From the NCBI GenBank assembly GCA_023701385.1, contig JAMPXC010000021.1, positions 1 through 53,130 on the forward strand: a stretch of DNA of 53,130 bases. The letters are read 5' to 3'. Under the pieces are notes generated by a model. The model ran no database searches. It worked only from the letters and a program-made list of their open reading frames with translations, and was not told the origin of the DNA. This DNA comes from Pseudobdellovibrio sp. GTDB taxonomy: Bacteria; Bdellovibrionota; Bdellovibrionia; Bdellovibrionales; Bdellovibrionaceae. The translations under genes were made by a program, and so were the position numbers. Positions 32,880 through 41,474 of the stretch are shown piece after piece (the first letter of the stretch is position 1; every line of letters starts with the position of its first letter).

Positions 32880-33485
32880 GTGCCACTATTACCATATGTC
32901 ATCGAACAAACCTCAAAAGGCGAAAGATCATACGATATCTATTCACGTCTTTTAAAAGACCGTATCGTTATTTTAGGGTCAGCCGTAACTGATGAAGTGG
33001 CCAACGCAATCATCGCTCAGTTCTTATTTTTAGAGGTGGATAACCCTGAAAAAGACATTCAATTTTATATTAATTCGCCAGGTGGCAGTGTTTCTGCAGG
33101 TATGGCGATTTACGACATCATGCAGTTTGTAAAATGCGACGTTGCGACTTATTGCATGGGTATGGCGGCCAGCATGGGATCTTTGCTACTCAATGCGGGT
33201 ACTAAGGGGAAAAGATACTCAATGCCTAATTCACGTATCATGATCCACCAACCACTTTTAGCGGGTGGCGGTTTATCAGGACAAGTGACAGACATCGAGA
33301 TCCACGCCAGAGAGTTAATTAAAACGAAAGAGAAATTAACTAAGATTTATGAAAGACATACGGGTAAAGACTATCAAACTCTACACCACGCCATGGAACG
33401 TGATAACTTCATGGATCCAGGCATGGCTAAAGAATTTGGCTTAATCGATCATATCATCGAACCGCGTAAAGCTAATAAAGGATAA
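32880..33485 (+). CDS. clpP: ATP-dependent Clp protease proteolytic subunit
   Basis: Serine peptidase that forms the tetradecameric ClpP chamber. The catalytic triad is visible as Ser98 (MAASMGS), His123 (RIMIHQP) and Asp175 (MERDNF). The Asp is shifted by three because of a small insertion in the loop after His ([10 protein letters not shown]). The start is a GTG, with GGAG 6 bp upstream and the usual N-terminus [20 protein letters not shown]. The 201-residue length is normal. clpX begins 6 bp downstream, the standard pairing. Confidence 0.97.
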   Translation: MPLLPYVIEQTSKGERSYDIYSRLLKDRIVILGSAVTDEVANAIIAQFLFLEVDNPEKDIQFYINSPGGSVSAGMAIYDIMQFVKCDVATYCMGMAASMGSLLLNAGTKGKRYSMPNSRIMIHQPLLAGGGLSGQVTDIEIHARELIKTKEKLTKIYERHTGKDYQTLHHAMERDNFMDPGMAKEFGLIDHIIEPRKANKG

Positions 33486-33491
33486 GAGAAG

Positions 33492-34775
33492 ATGAAAGAC
33501 GCTCAATTAAGATGTTCATTCTGCGGTAAAGGCCAAAAAGAAGTTAAAAAACTTATCGCCGGCCCAAGCGTTTATATCTGTGACGAATGTATCGACCTTT
33601 GCATGGATATCATCGACGAGGAAAAAGAAAAAGAAGTCGCGGTTAAAGGAGCTTTCAGAGTTCCAAAACCAGCTGAAATCAAAGCCTTTTTAGATGATTA
33701 TGTTATCGGCCAGTTATCTGCGAAGAAAACGATCGCCGTAGCGGTACACAACCACTACAAGCGTATCAATGCTCTTCAGGGTAAAAAAGCCTCTGATGTT
33801 GAATTACAAAAATCAAATATCTTACTAGTTGGTCCAACAGGATCAGGTAAAACATTAATCGCTCAAACAATTGCGCGCGTATTAAACGTACCGTTTGCAA
33901 TGGCTGATGCGACAACGTTAACTGAAGCTGGTTACGTGGGTGAGGACGTTGAAAATATCGTTCTTAACTTATTACAAGCTGCTGACTACGATATCGAAAA
34001 AGCAAAACGTGGTATCATCTACGTGGATGAGATCGATAAAATTTCTCGTAAGTCAGAAAATCCATCAATCACTCGTGACGTGTCGGGTGAGGGTGTACAG
34101 CAAGCTTTATTAAAAATCTTAGAGGGAACAGTTGCGAACTTACCGCCAAAAGGTGGCCGTAAACATCCTCAACAAGAGTTTATCCAGGTAGATACAACAA
34201 ATATCTTATTTATTTGCGGTGGTGCTTTCGTAGGTTTAGATAAAATCGTAGAAAACAGAACTGTAAATAAATCAATGGGTATCGGCGGTGAGATTTCTCA
34301 CAAAGCTGAAGGTAATATCGAAGAATTATTAGCTAAAGTAGAACCAGATGACTTAGCTAAATTCGGTCTTATTCCAGAGTTTATCGGTCGTTTACCAGCG
34401 ATCGCAACTCTTGCACCTTTAAAAGAAGATGCTTTAATGGATATCTTAACTCGCCCGAAAAATGCGATTACAAAACAATACCAAAAACTATTCTCGTTTG
34501 AAGGTGTTGATTTACGATTTACAGACGAGGCTTTAAAAGCGATCGCGCGTGAAGCTTTAAAACGTAAAACGGGTGCCCGTGGTCTTCGTGGTGTTATCGA
34601 ATCATCAATGTTAGATGTGATGTACGATGTTCCAGGTATGACTAACGTTAAAGAAGTGATTATCGACGAAAAAGTAATCCAAGAGCAATCACAGCCTAAG
34701 ATGGTTTACTACACTGATGAAGAGATGAAGGCCAAAGCTGAAAAAGCGAAAAAGTCTGAATCAGAATCAGCATAG
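33492..34775 (+). CDS. clpX: Clp protease ATP-binding subunit ClpX
   Basis: AAA+ unfoldase that feeds tagged proteins to ClpP. The N-terminal C4 zinc-binding domain (CSFCGKG...CDECIDLC, ~9-38) recruits adaptors. Walker A is GPTGSGKT and Walker [11 protein letters not shown]. The pore loop GYVG and IGF-type ClpP-binding region are in their usual places. The C-terminus is Lys/Glu/Ser-rich ([12 protein letters not shown]). It is co-transcribed with clpP. The TAG stop is part of a 3' repeat element that also follows lon. Confidence 0.97.
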   Translation: MKDAQLRCSFCGKGQKEVKKLIAGPSVYICDECIDLCMDIIDEEKEKEVAVKGAFRVPKPAEIKAFLDDYVIGQLSAKKTIAVAVHNHYKRINALQGKKASDVELQKSNILLVGPTGSGKTLIAQTIARVLNVPFAMADATTLTEAGYVGEDVENIVLNLLQAADYDIEKAKRGIIYVDEIDKISRKSENPSITRDVSGEGVQQALLKILEGTVANLPPKGGRKHPQQEFIQVDTTNILFICGGAFVGLDKIVENRTVNKSMGIGGEISHKAEGNIEELLAKVEPDDLAKFGLIPEFIGRLPAIATLAPLKEDALMDILTRPKNAITKQYQKLFSFEGVDLRFTDEALKAIAREALKRKTGARGLRGVIESSMLDVMYDVPGMTNVKEVIIDEKVIQEQSQPKMVYYTDEEMKAKAEKAKKSESESA

Positions 34776-34799
34776 GTAGGCCGTCCCTTTTTCGGGAGC
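34775..34799 (+). repeat. 3' element, copy B after clpX
   Basis: The same 25 bp as copies A and C, beginning at the last base of the clpX stop codon. It is followed by GCGTATCA, an A-rich spacer and the terminator stem. Confidence 0.85.
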
Positions 34800-34814
34800 A
34801 GCGTATCACAAAAT

Positions 34815-34847
34815 AAAAAAGGAGAGTGATGAACTCTCCTTTTTTTT
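34815..34847. terminator. Bidirectional terminator, clpX / PBP4-type gene
   Basis: 13-bp stem AAAAAAGGAGAGT / ACTCTCCTTTTTT with a 5-nt loop. The T-tract overlaps the stop codon of the convergent gene. Confidence 0.92.
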
Positions 34848-36333
34848 ATTTGTTAGCTACGCGTTTCGCTGCGGCCACTGCTGGCTTAGCCGGAGCCGTT
34901 ACAGGTTTGGCCGCTGGTGCTGGTTGTTGACCAATTACCTGAGCGGCTTCTTCATCCACATTTACCCCTGGTTGTGGTGTATCTTCTGGTGCTTCATCTT
35001 CATCGTAGTTATCCATGTTGTCTTTAAGCGGGTTATCCATCGTGTATGTGAACGGTACGCCACGCACTTGTTTGGTAAGTTTTGCTAATTCTAAATTGAT
35101 CATCGCCCGCGCACGGTTTTCTTCTTTGCGCGAAGCCGAAGCAATGGCTACGTTATAAAAGAAATAATGTGGACCGTTGGTGCCGTTGATCATTCCACCT
35201 AACGTGATGTTTGTACCCACGGTTCCTGTTTTGGCGACAGCTCTGCCGCGAGTTTCTGGTTTTGTGTAAGCAGCACCACCTACAGTAGAACCTTTATCAA
35301 CGCCCATAACGGCCATTAACTCAGTTAATTGCTTATTTTGTTTTTGTGCCGCTGTATTTAAAGCGCGGATGGTACGAATCACTACCGAACAAGAAGCCTC
35401 ATTATATAAACGGCCGTTGCCCTCTAAATCATGATTTTGTCCTGAGCCATTCACGAAAGAAAATTCTGATTCAGAAACTTTTAAAGTGCCGTAGTAAAAC
35501 TTATTTAATTTATCTAATCCACCGGCAGCCACTAATAAGCGATTTGCTGAATGATTATTCGAGTTCCAGTTCATGGCTTTGATAATTGTGCGCACATCTT
35601 GAGACGAAACGTAAAGTTTAATCGTATTGTTTGCAGCTCTGAATTCAGCGGCTGGCTTATGCGAAGTCTTTTCTACATTAAAACGGGGAGATTTAAATAA
35701 TTCAATGCCTGCAGCTTTCGCTGCTAAGTATGATTGGGGGTAGTTAGCCAAGATTACGCGCTGTTCTTTAAGCTGCGCTTCAACTAATTCAACACCTGGG
35801 TAATTTAATGTCGCTTTTAAAACCGTTGGGCGGATAAATGTACGCACCGGTACTGAAACTTTTTGGCCTTTTTTATTTTTAACAACACGTGTGCCGGTGA
35901 CTACCGAGAAGCCAGAGTAAGAATCAGTGTCATGCAAGTATTTAACATGCTCATCAAAAGTTAAGTTACGGATATTCTTAACTCCCGCTTCGTTTAAGCG
36001 TGAGATGATCATGTGCATTTTGTAACGGTTAAAATACGGATCGTTGGAGCCAGAGATATGCACATCATGTTTTCCACCTTCAACGGGTGTGGCAAATACT
36101 TGTGTGGAAAAAGTTGTGCCTAAATCGAATGTTGTGGCGGCCAGTAAACTTGTAAATACTTTTGAAACCGAAGCAATCGGGTACTTAATATTGATGTTAG
36201 TTCCGTTGATCTTGGTCATGTTCTGGTCCATGTCGCATTTACTAATCATCTTCGCGCCATAAACAGAATTCGCCACCATAGACGAAGCTATAAAAGACAA
36301 AAGAATAGTTTTGTTTACAAGTTTATTTAACAT
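34846..36333 (-). CDS. D-alanyl-D-alanine carboxypeptidase/endopeptidase, PBP4 (S13) type
   Basis: The start at 36333 has AGGTGG 6 bp upstream and gives a signal peptide ending near SVYGA. The 495-residue product carries the penicillin-binding motifs: SVSK (SxxK) near residue 54, SNN (SxN) in WNSNNHSANRLL, and KTG in AKTGTVG. The large insert between SxxK and SxN is typical of S13 enzymes. The C-terminus is acidic then Pro/Ala-rich. PBP4-type enzymes cut peptide cross-links in peptidoglycan. In Bdellovibrio related enzymes are exported to round the prey cell, but this one could equally act on the cell's own wall. Confidence 0.87.
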   Translation of the reverse strand: MLNKLVNKTILLSFIASSMVANSVYGAKMISKCDMDQNMTKINGTNINIKYPIASVSKVFTSLLAATTFDLGTTFSTQVFATPVEGGKHDVHISGSNDPYFNRYKMHMIISRLNEAGVKNIRNLTFDEHVKYLHDTDSYSGFSVVTGTRVVKNKKGQKVSVPVRTFIRPTVLKATLNYPGVELVEAQLKEQRVILANYPQSYLAAKAAGIELFKSPRFNVEKTSHKPAAEFRAANNTIKLYVSSQDVRTIIKAMNWNSNNHSANRLLVAAGGLDKLNKFYYGTLKVSESEFSFVNGSGQNHDLEGNGRLYNEASCSVVIRTIRALNTAAQKQNKQLTELMAVMGVDKGSTVGGAAYTKPETRGRAVAKTGTVGTNITLGGMINGTNGPHYFFYNVAIASASRKEENRARAMINLELAKLTKQVRGVPFTYTMDNPLKDNMDNYDEDEAPEDTPQPGVNVDEEAAQVIGQQPAPAAKPVTAPAKPAVAAAKRVANK

Positions 36334-36409
36334 CACGTACCACCTGTTTGTTGTGACATAAAGCAAGATAGTAACCGTGTTAAAACGAATATATGGGGTT
36401 TGGTGTAAA

Positions 36410-36456
36410 CAGTGTCTAGTTATGTATCAAATTGAGCTGTAAATTGTCAGACACTG
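36410..36456. promoter_or_regulatory. Widely spaced inverted repeat in the lon upstream region
   Basis: CAGTGTCT (36410-36417) and AGACACTG (36449-36456) are perfect inverted 8-mers 31 bp apart. The spacing would allow DNA looping or two operator half-sites. They lie nearer the PBP4-type gene start than lon. Confidence 0.3.
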
Positions 36457-36520
36457 TATCGTGTAATTTTTGACTTCTGGACCCAAAGATTTTTTTATTT
36501 CTACAATAACGAAAAAGGCA

Positions 36521-36548
36521 TTGAACTTTTAAAAGCGCTCCCTAAAAT
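36521..36548 (+). promoter_or_regulatory. Candidate lon promoter, sigma-70 or heat-shock type
   Basis: TTGAAC, 16 bp, TAAAAT. The same stretch also reads TTGAA...CCCTAAAAT, which resembles the RpoH (sigma-32) pattern expected for lon. Transcription would start near 36555 and give a leader of ~170 nt. Confidence 0.4.
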
Positions 36549-36616
36549 AATAGATAAGGCAGGGGAATCTAATTCAATATAATTAACTTTATAGCGAAAA
36601 TGGAATTAACCTGACT

Positions 36617-36669
36617 GACCAGAACAGTTGTCTCAAAGCAACCTCTGGTCCCTGATTCGGAGAATCGGG
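36617..36669 (+). promoter_or_regulatory. Two adjacent hairpins in the lon leader
   Basis: Hairpin 1 pairs GACCAGA with TCTGGTC and, inside that, GTTG with CAAC. Hairpin 2 starts one base later and pairs CCTGATTC with GAATCGGG (one G-T pair) around GGA. Neither is followed by a T-tract. They sit 57-109 nt before the lon ATG. Confidence 0.5.
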
Positions 36670-36725
36670 AACAAAAAACTGGTAAAATGAATTTACTGGT
36701 TTTATTCAAGGAAGGAGTTCACTCA

Positions 36726-39245
36726 ATGGCGAACAAAAATACAGCCGACACTCAACAACTACCCTTACTTCCTCTACGTGATCTCATCATCTTTCCTCAC
36801 ATGATGATGCCATTATTTGTAGGTCGTGAAAAAAGCATCAACGCTCTAGAAGATGCTATGAGTAAACAAACCGATATTATTTTAGCAGCGCAAAAAGATG
36901 CTAAAACAAATAATCCTGAAGAAAAAGATATCTATCAAATCGGTACAGTCGGTTCAATTATCCAACTTTTACGTTTACCAGATGGCACAGTAAAAGTTTT
37001 AGTTGAAGGTAAACGTAGAGCCCGCATTAAAGGTTTTGTACCAAATGATGGTTTCTTCGTAGTTAACTGTGAAGTCATTGATGAAGAAGTTGAAAATCCA
37101 ACTGAAGCTTCTGCTTTAGTTAGATCGGTTAAATCAACTTTCGAAACATATGTTAAATTAAACAAACGTATTCCACCTGAAATTTTAATGCGCGTATCGA
37201 GCATTGAAAATCCAGGTGAATTAGCTGATATCATCGTGGCTCAGCTAAATCTTAAACTTGAAGATAAACAAAATGTTTTAGAAATCCTTGATCCATCTAA
37301 ACGTTTAGAAAATCTATTAAACTTAATGACGGGCGAGATCGAAATTCTAGAAGTAGAAAAGAAAATCCGTACACGTGTTAAGAAACAAATGGAAAAATCT
37401 CAGAAGGAATACTATTTGAATGAGCAAATGCAAGCTATTCAAAAAGAACTTGGTGAAAAAGATGATTACCAAGCTGAGTTAGAAGATCTTGCACAAAAGT
37501 GTAAAGACAAAAAAATGCCTCAAGAGGCCAAAGATAAAGTTAATAAAGAAATCAAAAAACTTAAACTTATGTCTCCAATGAGTGCCGAAGCTACAGTTGT
37601 AAGAAATTACATTGACTGGGTTTTATCATTACCTTGGAACGACTACTCAGAAGATCGTCATGACGTGAAAAACGCTAAGAAAATCTTAGATGAAGATCAC
37701 TGGGGCTTAGAAAAAGTTAAAGATCGTATCTTAGAATACCTTGCTGTTCTTTCATTATCGAAAAACATGCGTGGACCTATCATTTGCTTAGCGGGTCCTC
37801 CGGGCGTAGGTAAAACATCTTTAGCTAGATCAATCGCTGAATCTTTAAATCGTCCATTTGCGCGTATCTCTTTAGGTGGCGTGCGTGATGAAGCTGAGAT
37901 TCGCGGTCATAGAAAAACTTACGTAGGCGCGATGCCAGGTAAAATCCTTCAAGCTTTACGTAAAGTAGATAAAGGTAATCCGGTATTATTATTAGACGAA
38001 ATCGATAAAATGGCGAATGACTTCCGCGGTGACCCAGCGTCAGCGATGTTAGAAGTATTAGATCCAGAACAAAATTCAACGTTCTCTGATCACTACTTAG
38101 AGTTAGAATACGATTTATCAAATGTGATGTTCGTAGCTACGGCAAATAACTTAGGTAATGTTCCAAGACCGTTACTTGATCGTATGGAAATCATTTACTT
38201 AGATGGTTACATCGAGCAAGAGAAGTTCCATATTGCTAAGAATTATTTAATTCCAAAACAAATTGGAAACCATGGTCTAAAAGATTTAAACATTACGATG
38301 CAGGATAAAGCCGTACGTGATGTGATTCGTTACTACACTCGCGAAGCGGGCGTGCGTAACTTAGAGCGTGAATTTGCAAACGTATTCCGTAAAGTAGCTA
38401 AAGACGTGGTTATGAATAACATGATCAACGATTTAAAAACTGAAGGTGGAACATCTGCGAAAGCAACGCCTGCGAAAAAAGCCGCGAAAGGCAAAGCTGC
38501 TGCGAAAACTAAAGCAACTGGTAAAAAAGAAGGTTACGTTATTACCTCTGAAAAACTGGTTGAATTACTTGGACCACACAAGCTTAAACACGGCGAGATC
38601 GAAAAAACGAACGAGATCGGTCTTACCAACGGTATGGCTTGGACAGAGGTGGGCGGCGATTTATTAGCAGTCGAAGTTTCTGCGGTTCCAGGTAAAGGTA
38701 AATTTACAGTTACCGGCCAATTAGGTGACGTGATGAAAGAGTCTTGTACAGCAGCGATGAGCTACGTACGTTCTCGTGGACCGTTATTCGGTTTTGATAA
38801 AGAGTTTTACGCCAACATCGATATCCATATCCATTTACCAGAAGGCGCTACTCCAAAAGATGGTCCTTCAGCAGGTATCGCATTAGTAACTTCGGTTGTT
38901 TCAGCGATCACGAAAATCCCGGTTAAGCGCACAGTGGCGATGACAGGTGAAGTTTCTCTGCGTGGTAAAGTGTTAGCGATCGGTGGTTTAAAAGAGAAAA
39001 TCTTAGCTGCTCACCGTGGTGGTATTAAGATGATTATCTGCCCTAAAGAGAACGAAAAAGACCTTAAGGATATTCCAAAAGAAGTTCTTAAAGAGTTAAA
39101 AGTGATCTTAGTTGACCACGTTGACCAAGTTTTAATTAACGCTTTAGACATCAAATCGCCTAAAGAGTTATTCAAAGCTCAATCAGAGCGTGAGTTCGGT
39201 ATCAAAGCCAACTACACAGGCCAACAAGTTCATACTCAACACTAG
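36726..39245 (+). CDS. lon: ATP-dependent protease Lon
   Basis: Cytoplasmic AAA+ serine protease for misfolded and regulatory proteins. The ATG at 36726 has AAGGAG upstream and gives 839 residues; an ATG at 36687 has no site. The substrate-binding LON domain (~8-205) begins [16 protein letters not shown] coiled coil follows, then the AAA+ module with Walker A GPPGVGKT (~357-364), then the protease domain with Ser715 ([10 protein letters not shown]) and Lys758 (GGLKEKIL). Between AAA+ and protease domains is an extra ~28-residue Lys/Ala-rich segment (~573-600). The stop codon is followed by the shared 3' element and terminator. Confidence 0.97.
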   Translation: MANKNTADTQQLPLLPLRDLIIFPHMMMPLFVGREKSINALEDAMSKQTDIILAAQKDAKTNNPEEKDIYQIGTVGSIIQLLRLPDGTVKVLVEGKRRARIKGFVPNDGFFVVNCEVIDEEVENPTEASALVRSVKSTFETYVKLNKRIPPEILMRVSSIENPGELADIIVAQLNLKLEDKQNVLEILDPSKRLENLLNLMTGEIEILEVEKKIRTRVKKQMEKSQKEYYLNEQMQAIQKELGEKDDYQAELEDLAQKCKDKKMPQEAKDKVNKEIKKLKLMSPMSAEATVVRNYIDWVLSLPWNDYSEDRHDVKNAKKILDEDHWGLEKVKDRILEYLAVLSLSKNMRGPIICLAGPPGVGKTSLARSIAESLNRPFARISLGGVRDEAEIRGHRKTYVGAMPGKILQALRKVDKGNPVLLLDEIDKMANDFRGDPASAMLEVLDPEQNSTFSDHYLELEYDLSNVMFVATANNLGNVPRPLLDRMEIIYLDGYIEQEKFHIAKNYLIPKQIGNHGLKDLNITMQDKAVRDVIRYYTREAGVRNLEREFANVFRKVAKDVVMNNMINDLKTEGGTSAKATPAKKAAKGKAAAKTKATGKKEGYVITSEKLVELLGPHKLKHGEIEKTNEIGLTNGMAWTEVGGDLLAVEVSAVPGKGKFTVTGQLGDVMKESCTAAMSYVRSRGPLFGFDKEFYANIDIHIHLPEGATPKDGPSAGIALVTSVVSAITKIPVKRTVAMTGEVSLRGKVLAIGGLKEKILAAHRGGIKMIICPKENEKDLKDIPKEVLKELKVILVDHVDQVLINALDIKSPKELFKAQSEREFGIKANYTGQQVHTQH

Positions 39246-39269
39246 GTAGGCCGTCCCTTTTTCGGGAGC
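39245..39269 (+). repeat. 3' element, copy C after lon
   Basis: Identical over 25 bp to copies A and B. It begins at the last base of the lon TAG stop and is followed by CATATCA and the terminator. Confidence 0.85.
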
Positions 39270-39292
39270 GACATATCAAAAATTAAAAACTT

Positions 39293-39323
39293 AAAGGGAG
39301 AGCTAAAAACTCTCCCTTTTTTA
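39293..39323 (+). terminator. lon terminator
   Basis: 10-bp stem AAAGGGAGAG / CTCTCCCTTT with loop CTAAAAA, then TTTATTGG. Confidence 0.9.
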
Positions 39324-39477
39324 TTGGTTTTTAATGACATTGCACGCAATTGCAGCATTGATTCGCCGTTTATAAGCAATGTTCTTAAAAAGTCACATAA
39401 CACCGTGAAATTTTTGGGGAAGTTTTCCTTTCGCAGAGGCACCATTTTCAAAATTTCAGCGACTAGATGTAAGTTTG

Positions 39478-39506
39478 TTGACCTGATCTTACAAAATCTG
39501 TACTTT
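39478..39506 (+). promoter_or_regulatory. Candidate promoter of the TPR/winged-helix gene
   Basis: TTGACC, 17 bp, TACTTT, 49 bp before the start codon. The -35 is good and the -10 weak. The preceding stretch from 39324 holds no gene; a short palindrome ATTGC-AC-GCAAT lies at 39339-39350. Confidence 0.4.
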
Positions 39507-39554
39507 GCATCTCATTCATTTCCTGACTAATTACTGACAAAGGATTAACACATA

Positions 39555-40670
39555 ATGAACGCAGATCGTGTATACGAATTAGGTAAGCTCTACTGCGATC
39601 GTGGTGATTATCAACTAGCATTGCCCAACTTGATTGAAGCCGCAGACGCTTACTTATCGGAGAAAAATTTCGAGATGTACCTGAAAAGCGCTCAGCAGAT
39701 TTTACGTATTTATGCTGAACGTGAAGAGTACGAACGATTAGCCGCTTATAAAGAAAAGCTGCAAGACACAGTTATTCGTGAAAACATTCAATTAAATTCA
39801 CGCGTGTATTACGTATTCGGTATCGCCGCTGTTTACAAAGGCCAAATCGAAAACGGTTTAGAGTATTTCAAAATCGCTTTAGAACACGCTTTAAAAGTGG
39901 ATCAAAAAGAAGATATCTGTAATGCCATTTTAGGTATCGCTATCTGTTACCGTCATCAACGTAAGTTCGAAGAAGCGTTAAAAGAAATTTATAACTTAAA
40001 TATTTTCATGCAGTTCATTGAAAACGCTGATTTAAAATCATTAGTGTTATCAGCGAATGCAAATATCTTATTTGAGTTAAAAAAATACGACCAAGCTTTA
40101 GATCTTTACTGGCAAGCTTACGAAGTCACTAAGTCAGCTAAAAAACTAAATGGTTCGTTATCAATTATCGGTAACATCGGTATGTGCTTATTTGAATTAG
40201 GCCAAAAAGATGCTGCTAAAATTTATTTCGATCTGTTCTTAAAAAGTATGGATCCAGTTAACTCGAAAAAAATGCTTTCGCATCTTTCGAAGTATCTTGA
40301 ATCTTACCGTTCGGGCACAAAAGATGTTTTCGATATCTCATTTGATTTTGATAACCACATGGTTAAAGAAAAACAATTGGGAACAATCGATTTCAAGAAC
40401 CAATTTATCTTATTAGATCTTTTAAAATTATTTATCTCTAAACAAGGTGAAGTATTTTCGAAAGAATATTTAGTGGAACACATCTGGAAGCAAGAATATG
40501 ATCCAGCTGTGCACGATAATAAAATCTATGTAACGATTAAGCGTCTTAGAAAAATGATCGAACCAGATTACGATCGTCCTAAATATATTTTTAGATCTAA
40601 GAACGGTTATTTCTTAAATAAATCAATCAAAGTTAGTGAACAGATTGCTCAAGAGGGGAGAATCTCGTGA
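39555..40670 (+). CDS. TPR-domain transcriptional regulator with C-terminal winged helix
   Basis: The 371-residue protein is built of tetratricopeptide-like helical repeats over ~1-245 (ELGKLYCDRGDYQLALPNLI, NGLEYFKIALEHALKV, KKYDQALDLYWQAYEV). A C-terminal OmpR/PhoB-type winged helix (~270-360) has FILLDLLKLFISKQGEVFSK, HDNKIYVTIKRLRKMIE and the beta-hairpin IFRSKNGYFL. It should bind DNA and sense a protein or peptide partner through the TPRs. No receiver domain is present. AfsR/SARP regulators have the reverse order. The secreted-protein gene downstream overlaps it by 4 bp, a likely target or partner. Confidence 0.82.
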   Translation: MNADRVYELGKLYCDRGDYQLALPNLIEAADAYLSEKNFEMYLKSAQQILRIYAEREEYERLAAYKEKLQDTVIRENIQLNSRVYYVFGIAAVYKGQIENGLEYFKIALEHALKVDQKEDICNAILGIAICYRHQRKFEEALKEIYNLNIFMQFIENADLKSLVLSANANILFELKKYDQALDLYWQAYEVTKSAKKLNGSLSIIGNIGMCLFELGQKDAAKIYFDLFLKSMDPVNSKKMLSHLSKYLESYRSGTKDVFDISFDFDNHMVKEKQLGTIDFKNQFILLDLLKLFISKQGEVFSKEYLVEHIWKQEYDPAVHDNKIYVTIKRLRKMIEPDYDRPKYIFRSKNGYFLNKSIKVSEQIAQEGRIS

Positions 40671-41269
40671 AACAAGTAGCTTTAATTTTAGCGGTGGTAT
40701 TAGCAGGGGTTTTAGCGCAAGCTAGATTTTTTGGACCAGCCGCCGAACAACAATTAGCAGCAGCAGAAAATCCGTCTTGTGGTTTAAACAAACAGGGTGG
40801 GCCGATTGATGGCTTTCCGTGGTCAGTAGCTCAACCGTTCCCGTGGAATACAATCCAAGGTTTATGGAAAGTAAGTGATTCTCCAGACCAAGTTATGCGT
40901 ATGCGTGTCGTTCGCCAAGATCAAAACGCGAAACACTTAAGCGTAGATGTGATGTCTCGTAACCAATGTAACGGTCCTATTATGAAGGGCGTGGGCATTG
41001 TAACCGCGGCTGAGAAAAATGTGGTTCGTTTAACTTTAACAGATAAAGAAGGCCAAACGTACATGATGAAGTTAGCGATGTTTGATACCGCTGACCTTAA
41101 GATGGACCAAAACCTTTGCGGACAATCAATTTTAGCAGCTTCTGTAATCACTTTAGACAACGAAGGTGAAGATGACATCACAGCTGACCCATCTAAAGCA
41201 GAACAGTCGAACATGATGCTGAAAAAGATTACAAATTCGACAGACTTCTACTGCAGAAAACGCAAGTAA
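40667..41269 (+). CDS. Secreted protein coupled to the TPR regulator
   Basis: The GTG start overlaps the upstream TGA (GTGA) and follows GAGGGGAGAAT, a good ribosome-binding site. The 200-residue product has a signal peptide (VKQVALILAVVLAGVLAQA) and a beta-rich domain. Conserved-looking Trp/Phe positions include FPWSVAQPFPWNTIQGLWKV. Cysteines at CGL, QCNG, LCGQ and FYCRK may form two disulphides. The WK-containing segment resembles small lipocalin-like ligand-binding proteins, but I do not recognise a family. Confidence 0.72.
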   Translation: MKQVALILAVVLAGVLAQARFFGPAAEQQLAAAENPSCGLNKQGGPIDGFPWSVAQPFPWNTIQGLWKVSDSPDQVMRMRVVRQDQNAKHLSVDVMSRNQCNGPIMKGVGIVTAAEKNVVRLTLTDKEGQTYMMKLAMFDTADLKMDQNLCGQSILAASVITLDNEGEDDITADPSKAEQSNMMLKKITNSTDFYCRKRK

Positions 41270-41282
41270 TTGAATTTTTTTG

Positions 41283-41319
41283 TTGAACGCGGGCTATAGC
41301 TTATATATATCTATAGCCC
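41283..41319 (+). promoter_or_regulatory. tRNA-Val promoter with overlapping inverted repeat
   Basis: TTGAAC at 41283, 17 bp, TATATC at 41306 give a plausible sigma-70 promoter 20 bp before the tRNA. A perfect 9-bp inverted repeat GGGCTATAG / CTATAGCCC (41291-41299, 41311-41319) surrounds the -10 region. Confidence 0.5.
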
Positions 41320-41331
41320 AATCAAGACGAC

Positions 41332-41407
41332 AGGGAATTAGCTCAGTTGGTAGAGCGCCACCCTTACAAGGTGGATGTCGTCGGTTCGAATCCGGCATTC
41401 CCTACCA
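41332..41407 (+). tRNA. tRNA-Val (anticodon TAC)
   Basis: The full cloverleaf was read by hand. The acceptor stem is AGGGAAT / ATTCCCT and the D stem GCTC / GAGC. The anticodon stem CCACC / GGTGG has loop CTTACAA, so the anticodon is TAC (41365-41367). The T stem is GTCGG / CCGGC with loop TTCGAAT. The discriminator is A and the CCA end is encoded. The 76-nt length is standard. It decodes GUA and GUG valine codons. A promoter lies just upstream and a terminator downstream, so it is transcribed alone. Confidence 0.97.
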
Positions 41408-41434
41408 TTTCTCACATTATAGTTTTGATAGATG

Positions 41435-41459
41435 AAACCCGCTAACAAGCGGGTTTTTT
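41435..41459 (+). terminator. Terminator after tRNA-Val
   Basis: Stem AAACCCGCT / AGCGGGTTT with loop AACA, followed by TTT. Confidence 0.9.
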
Positions 41460-41474
41460 CGTTTCTGGGCTAGA

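Noticed and set aside
36410-36669. Riboswitch upstream of lon
   Set aside because: The hairpins match no riboswitch consensus I know, and lon is not a metabolite-controlled gene; kept only as an unnamed structured leader.
30708-39269. CRISPR array or tandem repeat
   Set aside because: The repeated 25-mer occurs at gene ends kilobases apart and not with regular spacers.
41332-41407. tRNA-associated integration site (att) of a mobile element
   Set aside because: No integrase and no direct repeat of the tRNA 3' end was found downstream in the window.
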